NCBI GenBank assembly: GCA_037141055.1
Contig: JBAXDH010000147.1
Location: 1-8,033 of the forward strand
From: CAIVAT01 sp037141055
GTDB lineage: Bacteria; Bacteroidota; Bacteroidia; Bacteroidales; FEN-979
Reading direction: 5' to 3'
DNA length: 8,033 nucleotides
Shown here: one piece after another, positions 1 through 6,340 of the stretch
Layout of the letters: every line of letters starts with the position of its first letter
Position numbering within the stretch: position 1 is the stretch's first letter
Notes under the pieces: generated by a model
The model's input: only the letters and a program-made list of their open reading frames with translations
Databases searched by the model: none
What the model was told of the DNA's origin: nothing
Translations under genes and position numbers: made by a program

Positions 1-244
1 CCAGGCTTAATGCTTTGTCGTAGCATGTTTCCTGGTTGCCGCCGTAGCCTTTATTCTTGTGGTGCTGAACAAGGTGCCTTACGCCGATAGCATGGGCCAG
101 TTCAACAGTTTTATCGGTGCTGGCATCATCAACCACCACAAATTCATCAACCAGGTCGAGGGGAATCTCGTCAATTGTTTGTTTTAACGTTTTTTCCGCA
201 TTGTAAGCAGGAAGAACGACTACGATTTTTTTATTATATAACAT
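1..244 (-). CDS. Family 2 glycosyltransferase, polyprenyl-phosphate-sugar synthase-like (partial, 3' end outside window)
   Basis: Only the first 81 codons are present; the gene runs off the left edge. I translated it by hand from the ATG at 244-242. It begins MLYNKKIVVVLPAYNAEKTL, a beta strand followed by the PAYNAE nucleotide-binding segment of GT-A family 2 enzymes. VVVDDASTD at residues 36-44 is the acidic loop that binds the UDP/GDP-sugar and metal. HKNKGYGGNQ at 62-71 is typical of the dolichyl-phosphate-mannose/glucose synthase-like subgroup. Such enzymes act at the cytoplasmic membrane face and move a sugar from a nucleotide donor to a polyprenyl phosphate. The start is well fixed: an in-frame TGA lies at 283-281 with no other ATG between. 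A TAnnTTTG element sits about 43 bp upstream, so it may have its own promoter although it follows the neighbouring membrane gene on the same strand. Sugar and acceptor specificity cannot be read from this fragment; a plain GT2 acting on another acceptor is possible. Confidence 0.9.
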   Translation of the reverse strand, partial: MLYNKKIVVVLPAYNAEKTLKQTIDEIPLDLVDEFVVVDDASTDKTVELAHAIGVRHLVQHHKNKGYGGNQETCYDKALSL

Positions 245-287
245 GACTGGAGTCTGCTTTTGAAAAATGAACCTTACTTTTCAAATA

Positions 288-295
288 CAAAGGTA
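288..295 (-). promoter_or_regulatory. Candidate Bacteroidota -7 promoter element for the family 2 glycosyltransferase
   Basis: The minus strand reads TACCTTTG, a full match to the Bacteroidota sigma-factor -7 consensus TAnnTTTG. It lies about 43 bp upstream of the ATG at 244, giving a predicted leader of roughly 35-40 nt. No TTTG -33 box is present at the expected spacing, only a T-rich stretch (A-run at about 314-318 on the plus strand). An 8-mer with six fixed bases occurs by chance in AT-rich DNA, so this is a suggestion supported by position only. Confidence 0.4.
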
Positions 296-343
296 TTATT
301 TTCCCTGGAAATGAAAAAGTGATGACTGGCAATACAAAATGGA

Positions 344-2404
344 TTATGGTTTTCCCAGGCATTCCCTGTTATAGATAGTGATTGCCTGAGTGTTACCAAG
401 TTTTACCGCTGTTTGCAAATCTTTGCATGCTTTATCCCTGTCGCCTGTCATCAGGTAAAGGATTGCACGGTTGAGATAAATGGGGGCATAATCCGGCTTC
501 ATGCTTATTGCCAGGTCAAGATCAAGTAAAGCGGCCTCTTTTTTTCCGAGACTTGCCCTGGCAAGGCCCCGGTTATAAATAGCTTCATAATTATTTTCCT
601 TAAACCTGGAAGCCTTGTCGAAACAGGTGATGGCTTTTTCGTAATTTGTTTTGCGTGCATATACACTGCCCAGGTTGAACCACGCTTCGGCATATTCGGG
701 AAAAAGTTTCACCGCATTGTTGCAGTCTTCAATGACCCGGTCGTAATTGCCAAGCTTAAACCAAACAGCACTGCGATTGTTGTATGCGATATAATACTGG
801 GGTTCCAGCCGGATGGCCCTGCCGTAGTCCAGGATGGCAGAATCATATTTACCCGTTGCGCTGTATGCATCTCCCCGGCAATTATAGCCCCGGCTGTAGT
901 CCTGTTTCAAAGATAATCCTTTGGAGTAGTCATTGATTGCCTGAGCAGGATCTGTTTTAAAATAGCAATTTCCACGGTTAAAATAGGGATCAGGATATTT
1001 CGGCCTTATGTCGATCGACCGGGTAAAATCAGCGATGGCCTTGTCATATTGCTGATTGTCATAGTATATGTTTCCACGGGCATTGAAAGCAATTTCATTC
1101 CCGGAGTCTTTTTCAATAACATCGTTCCAGAGTGATTCTGAATTTTTCCAAACCCTGACCCGCGAAGCAGTCGCACTCCCGAGTATGATCAAAAACAGGA
1201 ACATAAACCAGGGGGTGACCCGGATCGGAATCCATTTCCTGCTTTCAGCCTTATTAACAATCCAGAATAAGATGATAACCAGCCCCGTATAGGAAACGTA
1301 CGTATAACGTTCTGCAATGATGGCGCTTCCAACCTGCACAAACTGAATGGTCAGCATAATATTCAGGAAATAAAAAAGAAACCCGAAAAGAACCAGCCTT
1401 GTATATTTTAATGAATATAAAACCCCGGTAAGCATGATCAGGTTTATCACAGGGGCTGCGAAATAATACCAGGGAAACAGCAGTGATTTGTCGGTAACCG
1501 GGTATGAATGAAATGCCGTCAATCCGATTGGAAAAATAAACTTAAAAATATAGATAAAGAAACCGTACGAGACAAAGAAGAGCTTCTGAATAATCGTGTA
1601 GTTTGTCATTTCAGCAATGGCAATCCCTGTCTGAGCTTTTACAGTAGCGATCCCGATCCATACGGAAATAACAATAAACGGTAGTTTTTCCAGTAAAGCA
1701 AGCCATGAAAACTTTCGATGCCGCAGAAAATCGATTAACAGAAGTACCAGCGGAAATACCACGGCAGATGGTTTTGATAGCGCGGCGATCAGATACAGGC
1801 CAACAGCAGATGCCAGGTATATTGTCTTTCTCCGGTCAACATAAATGATGTAGGAAATCAAACCTGCCAGGTAAAAAAAAGTGTAAAGGACATCTTTTCT
1901 TTCGGAAATCCATGCGACAGATTCAACGTGCATTGGATGCACTGCGAACATCAATGCCGCAAAAACTGCGACAGTTTTATTTCGCTCAAAAATTAACAGT
2001 ACAAATACGTAAGTCAGCAGAATATTCAGAATGTGCAGCAGCAGGTTGGCAAAGAAATAGGAAAAAGGAGCCAGGCCCGAGACTTTGTAGTTCAGGGCAA
2101 GTGAGAGGATTGTAAGCGGGTGGTAGTTGACAGCGATAGGATTGGAGAAAATATAGCGAATATTTTCAATAGAAAATGATTTAATGTACTGGTTGTTTGT
2201 GACATACGTATTATCGTCCCAATTTGTAAATGAGTTCTGCAGGGCAGGAAAATACAATACAACGGTTATGACAATGCCGAAGATCAGGAAAAGTGGATAT
2301 TTGTTCCTGCCAATGAAGCCAGAGTTTTGGTCATGGTGACTGGCAGGATTTGAAGGGCCTTGTTTCTTATAGGTGGAATTGTTGGCTGGCGTTTTTTTTT
2401 TCAT
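344..2404 (-). CDS. TMTC-like GT-C membrane glycosyltransferase with seven C-terminal TPRs
   Basis: The protein has 686 residues. A basic, polar N-terminus (1-36) is followed by TM1 at about 37-53, then NWDD at 61-64, the likely catalytic acidic motif of extracytoplasmic loop 1. Further family motifs are NYHPLT at 93-98, HPMHVESVAWISERKDVLY at 156-174 and AERYTYVSY at 364-372. Around eleven hydrophobic segments end near residue 410. The linker VWKNSESLW (418-426) leads to seven near-perfect 34-residue TPRs starting at about 436, 470, 503, 537, 571, 605 and 639. Known relatives (TMTC, PMT-like GT-C enzymes) transfer sugars from polyprenyl-phosphate donors at the extracytoplasmic side; the bacterial substrate is unknown. 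The start is secure: an in-frame TGA lies 6 nt upstream and the next Met is at about residue 152. It begins 15 bp after the preceding gene's stop, so co-transcription is likely. Codons 2-5 sit on a run of ten A. It has two more TPRs than its neighbours and is a more distant paralogue. Enzymatic activity is inferred, not shown. Confidence 0.85.
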   Translation of the reverse strand: MKKKTPANNSTYKKQGPSNPASHHDQNSGFIGRNKYPLFLIFGIVITVVLYFPALQNSFTNWDDNTYVTNNQYIKSFSIENIRYIFSNPIAVNYHPLTILSLALNYKVSGLAPFSYFFANLLLHILNILLTYVFVLLIFERNKTVAVFAALMFAVHPMHVESVAWISERKDVLYTFFYLAGLISYIIYVDRRKTIYLASAVGLYLIAALSKPSAVVFPLVLLLIDFLRHRKFSWLALLEKLPFIVISVWIGIATVKAQTGIAIAEMTNYTIIQKLFFVSYGFFIYIFKFIFPIGLTAFHSYPVTDKSLLFPWYYFAAPVINLIMLTGVLYSLKYTRLVLFGFLFYFLNIMLTIQFVQVGSAIIAERYTYVSYTGLVIILFWIVNKAESRKWIPIRVTPWFMFLFLIILGSATASRVRVWKNSESLWNDVIEKDSGNEIAFNARGNIYYDNQQYDKAIADFTRSIDIRPKYPDPYFNRGNCYFKTDPAQAINDYSKGLSLKQDYSRGYNCRGDAYSATGKYDSAILDYGRAIRLEPQYYIAYNNRSAVWFKLGNYDRVIEDCNNAVKLFPEYAEAWFNLGSVYARKTNYEKAITCFDKASRFKENNYEAIYNRGLARASLGKKEAALLDLDLAISMKPDYAPIYLNRAILYLMTGDRDKACKDLQTAVKLGNTQAITIYNRECLGKP
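2392..2401 (-). repeat. A10 homopolymer at the start of the seven-TPR membrane gene
   Basis: On the coding (minus) strand ten A residues directly follow the ATG, encoding Lys-Lys-Lys and the first base of the next codon. Loss or gain of one base here would frameshift the gene at codon 2-5. The tract may simply encode a basic N-terminus; phase variation is only a possibility. Confidence 0.9.
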
Positions 2405-2419
2405 CTTTCACGCTTCTTT

Positions 2420-4231
2420 TTATTTGTTCTCTACTTTGCTTTTTAAGAAAATCATCAGAGTGTTGTCGACACTGTCCCCGCATTGTTTTGCTTGGATGAG
2501 GTGTTCGTATGCCCTGGTATAATCCCTGTTGTTGCAGAAAATAGTCGCCAGCATGCTGTGGGCCTTCCCGTTTGCAGGGTTCAGTTCCACGGATTTTAAA
2601 AAGCAAGTTACGGCACTATCGAATTTGCTGTTATAATAATATGCAATCCCTAAGTTCATATTACAGTTATTATCGTCCGGATAACTGCGCAGGTACCGTT
2701 TAAAATCGCTGATTCCCGAGTCATACTTTTCCAGGTTGTCGGTATAAAGAACCCCCCGGGCAAAAAAGAGTTTGACGTCGCCAGGGTTGTTCCTGATGGC
2801 ACTGGAATAGTCGCTCAGGGCGAGCTCAAATCTCCCCATCTTTTTATAGAGGAATGCCCGGGATGCATAAAAATTCAACCTCTTTGCATCAGTTGAATCG
2901 ATTTTAAGTCCCTCGGTCAGGTCGTTTACCGCATTATCGTACTCCATTTTTTCGTTATACATGAATGCCCTGTTTGTGAATGCCTGGGCACATTGAGGAT
3001 TCTTGTCGATCACATCAGTCCATAAGGAGATGCTGTCTTTCCAGGCCAGGGTGCGGTTCCAGGTTGTCACGGCCATGAAGACCATCAAGGCGATCCCAAC
3101 AGTGTTTGCAATGTTCTTCTTTTTTAGGGATAGTTTTTGCCTGAATTCCAGGAATGCTGTTACGACAATGAGCCCCAGCCCTATATATGGGATGTAAGTA
3201 TACCGTTCTGCCACAACTGCCCTGCCTACCGGGAGGAACTGCAATACCGGGAAAATAGTTGCCAGGAAAAACAAAAGGCCAAACGAGATGTAACGGCCGT
3301 TTTTTCGACTCTTCCAGATTGCAATGATCAGGATTGGCAAAATGAGCGGGGAGAGATAGATGTATAAAGGTACGCCGCCATCCTGAGTTACCGGGTATTC
3401 GTACAGTGCTGTCTGCCATGCCGGAACAACGAATTTTAGCAGGTAGACACACAGGCTGTAAGGGGCGTAGAAGAGGCTCTGAAATATCGGTATTCCAAGC
3501 GGATTAATGTAGTTACTCGCTTTTTGAGCAAATATGGCAACGATGCCAAAAGTGATCGACAAAAGGAAAAATGGAATTTTTTCGACAGCAGTTTTCCACC
3601 CGAACCTTCTGCCCGAAAAATAATCGGTCAGAATTAACACGATGGGCAAGGTAACTGCTTGTGCTTTTGATAGGCATGAAAAGAGAAAAAAGAGCAGTGA
3701 CAGTAAATAAAATATTTTTTTGCCTTTTTGAAGGTAAAAAAGATACGTTATCAATGACATGAAAAACCATGCTGTGTAAAGCAAATCTTTCCGTTCTGAA
3801 ACCCATGCCACTGATTCAACATGCATGGGATGCAGGGCGAAAAGCAGCGCAATCACAACTGCCGCAGTCGAATTCTTCTTCAACAGGTGAAAGAAAAACG
3901 AATATACGAGCATTGCGTTTACAAGGTGCAGGATTAGGTTGTGGACATGGTACCCGGGAGCGGAAAGTTTGAAAAAGTGAAAATCAAAGGCAAAACTGAG
4001 GAGGGTAAAAGGATGATAATTTCCAACGAAATAGGAGGAGAATATCATCTTCAGGTTGGCCCAGTTGAATGCCGTGATCATGTTGTTGTTCATGATATAA
4101 ATGTTGTCGTCCCAGTTCACGAATTCAAAGTTCATGACAGGAAAATAGCTTACAAATACGGCCGCAGCCAGGAGGAGGATTTTCCAGGTTAGTATTTTGT
4201 CCTCTTTTATCAGAATTCTCTTGTTGGCCAT
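2420..4231 (-). CDS. TMTC-like GT-C membrane glycosyltransferase with about five TPRs (paralogue A of a duplicated pair)
   Basis: The protein has 603 residues. TM1 (about 14-31) is followed by FVNWDDNIYI at 37-46, with D41/D42 the candidate catalytic acids in loop 1. NYHP is at 71-74, HPMHVESVAWVSERKDLLY at 134-152, LSKAQAVTLP at 187-196 and AERYTYIPY at 341-349. Eleven or twelve hydrophobic segments end near residue 392. The linker WKDSISLWTDVIDKNP (397-412) then leads to TPRs at about 414-449, 451-484, 485-519, 520-553 and 554-587. By homology it would be a polyprenyl-phosphate-sugar-dependent transferase with its TPRs in the periplasm; this is inference. An in-frame TGA 12 nt upstream fixes the start at 4231, and no clear Shine-Dalgarno is present. 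It is the first gene after the divergent spacer and probably heads an operon with the seven-TPR gene 15 bp downstream. From D41 to the C-terminus it aligns without a gap to the gene at 6341-8033 (about 62% identity by hand count). Confidence 0.86.
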   Translation of the reverse strand: MANKRILIKEDKILTWKILLLAAAVFVSYFPVMNFEFVNWDDNIYIMNNNMITAFNWANLKMIFSSYFVGNYHPFTLLSFAFDFHFFKLSAPGYHVHNLILHLVNAMLVYSFFFHLLKKNSTAAVVIALLFALHPMHVESVAWVSERKDLLYTAWFFMSLITYLFYLQKGKKIFYLLSLLFFLFSCLSKAQAVTLPIVLILTDYFSGRRFGWKTAVEKIPFFLLSITFGIVAIFAQKASNYINPLGIPIFQSLFYAPYSLCVYLLKFVVPAWQTALYEYPVTQDGGVPLYIYLSPLILPILIIAIWKSRKNGRYISFGLLFFLATIFPVLQFLPVGRAVVAERYTYIPYIGLGLIVVTAFLEFRQKLSLKKKNIANTVGIALMVFMAVTTWNRTLAWKDSISLWTDVIDKNPQCAQAFTNRAFMYNEKMEYDNAVNDLTEGLKIDSTDAKRLNFYASRAFLYKKMGRFELALSDYSSAIRNNPGDVKLFFARGVLYTDNLEKYDSGISDFKRYLRSYPDDNNCNMNLGIAYYYNSKFDSAVTCFLKSVELNPANGKAHSMLATIFCNNRDYTRAYEHLIQAKQCGDSVDNTLMIFLKSKVENK

Positions 4232-4280
4232 GGCAGTATTATTTCAACGGTAGGGCATGATATTTATCTTCTTGGAAATA

Positions 4281-4288
4281 CAAACTTA
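4281..4288 (-). promoter_or_regulatory. Candidate Bacteroidota -7 promoter element for the two-gene minus-strand operon
   Basis: The minus strand reads TAAGTTTG, matching TAnnTTTG, 49 bp upstream of the ATG at 4231, which predicts a leader of roughly 40-45 nt. Nineteen bases further upstream is TTTT in place of the -33 TTTG, so the -33 box is at best a partial match. The site lies in the 123-bp divergent spacer, where a promoter for each direction is expected. Confidence 0.45.
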
Positions 4289-4327
4289 CATAATTTTAGA
4301 TGAAAATAAAAAATAGAGAAAAATGAG

Positions 4328-4335
4328 TATTTTTG
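4328..4335 (+). promoter_or_regulatory. Candidate Bacteroidota -7 promoter element for the plus-strand TMTC-like gene
   Basis: TATTTTTG at this position matches TAnnTTTG. It is 19 bp before the ATG at 4355, which would leave a leader of only about 10-15 nt. A -33 TTTG is not found at the usual distance (that area reads A-rich), so the call is weaker than the minus-strand one. Confidence 0.33.
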
Positions 4336-4354
4336 TGAGCAAATTGATACAAAA

Positions 4355-6244
4355 ATGATAGGTCAGCCAAGCAAAAAAAGCGTTGTGACAGCGAGAAAAC
4401 ATGCACCGCGCAGAACAAATCCATTGGAGCTATTTGTTTTTCCATCGTTATTGTTTTTATTTGCTTTTATACTCTATGGCAATACCATTAACCATGACTT
4501 TGCCCTGGATGATGATATTGTTACACGCAAAAATATCTTCGTTCAGGAAGGATTTGCCGGAATACCCATGATTTTTTCCAAAGGTTTCCTGTATGGTTTT
4601 AATCAGCGGAACGACCAGTCTTACCGACCAATCTCCTTGCTTTCACTTGCTGTTGAGACAGGCTTTTTTGGCAGCAAACCCGGTGTGCATCATTTTCTCA
4701 ATATCCTCTACTATGCACTGGCATGCGTTGTGTTGTTTTTATTATTAAAAAAGCTTTTCCTGAATTACTCTGCGTGGTTGCCATTTGCCGTCACGTTGTT
4801 GTTTGTCTCTCATCCCATACATACCGAGGCGGTAGCAAATATTAAGAGCCGGGATGAAGTATTGAACCTGCTGCTCCTGCTTGCTACGCTGCTGAAATTA
4901 TTCCAGTTTACCGATACCGGGAAAAAGCATTATCTGATTATTTCTGCAGCTTTTTATTTTCTTGCCTTGCTTACCAAGGAACAAGCGATCACATTCCTGG
5001 CTATTATTCCGCTTACCTTGTTTTTCTTCAGAAAAATACCCGTTGGGAAAATTTTGATAACCTGCATCCCCTTCTTTATTGTGGCCGGAATTTATATGGT
5101 CATGCGATGGGCGATCCTCGATTCAGTGACATTTGACGAGAAAATGACTGTCGTTAACAATACCCTGGCCGGGGCGGCCAATATGCAGGAAAGGCTCGCT
5201 ACCGCCATGCTCATTCTTGGCAAGTATATGCTACTGTTGTTGTTCCCCCATCCCCTGAGTTGGGACTATTCCGTCAATCAGATCCCTGTTGTCACTTTTT
5301 TCAATCCGTGGGTGATTGGTTCATTGCTGCTGTATACAACTTTGTTTATCTTTTCAATCATTAAGGTCAAAGCAAAAAATATTTTCAGTTACTCTTTCCT
5401 TTTCTTTATATTATCCATGTCGGTCGTCTCGAACATTTTCATCCTGATTGGATCAACTCTTGGGGAAAGATTTTTACTCACGCCTTCTGTCGTTTTTTGC
5501 ATAAGCCTCATTTTTATTATACTTAGAATGACCCGGACTGACCTTTCAAGCCATTTGGCAAAGCCCGGTCCGGTATTCCAGGGTGCCATCATTTCAATTC
5601 TCGTACTTTATTCTTACAAGACGATTTCGCGCAATATGGACTGGGAAAATAATCTTACGTTGTTTTCCCAGGGGGTGGTTTCTTCCCCGAACAGTGCCAG
5701 GGCGCACGCCTCTTATGCTTTTTCTTGTAAATCTGCGGCGCTGGAGGCCTCGGATATGGAGACAAAAGTGAAATATTTAAATCTTGCACGTGTGCATTTC
5801 AACAGAAGTCTTGAGATTAATCCCACTTATAGTTATACCTTGTATAATCTGGGGGTGATGGAATATGAAACGGGCAACAAGGACGCTGCAAAAGCGCTCT
5901 ATGTAAAGGCGCTTAAGGAAGAGCCCCGCGATTTAAATGTGCTGAACAATCTGTCGGTCATTTGTATTGAAAAAAAACAATATGATGAGGCACTGACATA
6001 TCTGTTACAAACAAGGGCAATCACACCTGGGAATTCGACCCTGCTTGGCAATATCGGGGCTGTTTATCAGCGAAAAGGAAAATTTGAAGAGGCCATTCAA
6101 TATGATGAAATGGTACTACAGATTGATCCTGGAAACGGGCAGGTCCTGGGGAATTTAATTGAAATATATTCAATGCTCGGAAATACTGAAAAAGCCAATT
6201 ATTATATTAAAGCTAAAGATAATCTTAACCTTAAACCTAGGTAA
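4355..6244 (+). CDS. TMTC-like GT-C membrane glycosyltransferase with about five TPRs, divergent member closest to eukaryotic TMTC motifs
   Basis: The protein has 629 residues. A basic N-terminus (KK, RKHAPRR) precedes TM1 at about 25-41. LDDDI at 51-55 is the loop-1 acidic motif, replacing the NWDD of the neighbours. Next come YRP at 90-92, HPIHTEAVANIKSRDEVLN at 153-171, LLTKEQAITF at 205-214 and LGERFLLTP at 369-377. The linker DWENNLTLFSQGVVSSPNSARAH (429-451) precedes an irregular first TPR (about 446-491) and regular ones at 492-526, 527-560, 561-594 and 595-628. The HPIHTEAVA...R.E.L signature and the W..N.TLF...V...PNSA.AH linker resemble the TMTC family more closely than the HVESVAW...SERKD form of the other three. 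TMTC proteins O-mannosylate extracytoplasmic proteins from dolichyl-phosphate-mannose; the same chemistry here is inference. An in-frame TAA at 4307 and the absence of alternative starts support the ATG at 4355. It is transcribed against all its neighbours and ends 96 bp from the convergent gene. Confidence 0.86.
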   Translation: MIGQPSKKSVVTARKHAPRRTNPLELFVFPSLLFLFAFILYGNTINHDFALDDDIVTRKNIFVQEGFAGIPMIFSKGFLYGFNQRNDQSYRPISLLSLAVETGFFGSKPGVHHFLNILYYALACVVLFLLLKKLFLNYSAWLPFAVTLLFVSHPIHTEAVANIKSRDEVLNLLLLLATLLKLFQFTDTGKKHYLIISAAFYFLALLTKEQAITFLAIIPLTLFFFRKIPVGKILITCIPFFIVAGIYMVMRWAILDSVTFDEKMTVVNNTLAGAANMQERLATAMLILGKYMLLLLFPHPLSWDYSVNQIPVVTFFNPWVIGSLLLYTTLFIFSIIKVKAKNIFSYSFLFFILSMSVVSNIFILIGSTLGERFLLTPSVVFCISLIFIILRMTRTDLSSHLAKPGPVFQGAIISILVLYSYKTISRNMDWENNLTLFSQGVVSSPNSARAHASYAFSCKSAALEASDMETKVKYLNLARVHFNRSLEINPTYSYTLYNLGVMEYETGNKDAAKALYVKALKEEPRDLNVLNNLSVICIEKKQYDEALTYLLQTRAITPGNSTLLGNIGAVYQRKGKFEEAIQYDEMVLQIDPGNGQVLGNLIEIYSMLGNTEKANYYIKAKDNLNLKPR

Positions 6245-6340
6245 TTCACCAAATCTTTATCCGGAATATTTATAAGCATCCATTTGTTTTACCTGGGAAA
6301 TCTTGCAAACGATGCGGAACCTGCAGCCATTATCCGGGTC
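6245..6340. other. Convergent intergenic spacer, no clear terminator
   Basis: These 96 bp lie between the stop codons of two convergent genes, where a bidirectional terminator would be expected. I looked for a GC-rich stem followed by a T-run on either strand and found none. Only short elements are visible: the six-base palindromes TCCGGA and CTGCAG, and a repeated TTATCCGG at the two ends. Termination may be Rho-dependent, or the transcripts may overlap. Confidence 0.6.

Larger units (their letters stand above)
4232..4354. other. Divergent AT-rich intergenic promoter region
   Basis: This 123-bp spacer separates two genes transcribed away from each other, so it must carry their promoters unless transcription starts further away. 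It is visibly AT-rich compared with the flanking genes and holds one TAnnTTTG match in each direction (4281-4288 minus, 4328-4335 plus), 39 bp apart. I saw no riboswitch-like structure, no clear operator palindrome and no small ORF with a credible start. Confidence 0.7.

Noticed and set aside
296..315. Possible hairpin around TTTTCCCTGGAAA downstream of the seven-TPR gene
   Set aside because: The stem is short and AT-rich with a two- to four-base loop and no T-run after it on the relevant strand, so it is not a convincing terminator.
2367..2606. A 79-codon minus-strand open frame bridging the two operon genes
   Set aside because: It overlaps the 3' end of one well-supported gene and the 5' end of the next. 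Its composition (rich in Gln, Arg, Lys) is that of an out-of-frame shadow.
3015..3452. A 145-codon open frame on the minus strand
   Set aside because: It lies wholly inside the 603-residue membrane gene in another frame on the same strand, and its translation shows no domain or membrane pattern.
3769..4192. Two short plus-strand open frames antisense to the start of the 603-residue gene
   Set aside because: They mirror conserved coding sequence on the opposite strand, have no promoter or credible start context, and resemble no family.
4355..6244. Plus-strand gene as a mobile-element cargo insertion
   Set aside because: No transposase, integrase, terminal repeats or tRNA site is visible, and the gene belongs to the same family as its neighbours. 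Inversion or ordinary rearrangement explains the orientation as well.
6257..6338. Repeated TTATCCGG in the convergent spacer as possible insertion-flanking repeats
   Set aside because: Eight bases is too short to support a target-site duplication. There are no inverted repeats or transposase remnants, and the copies do not bracket the plus-strand gene.
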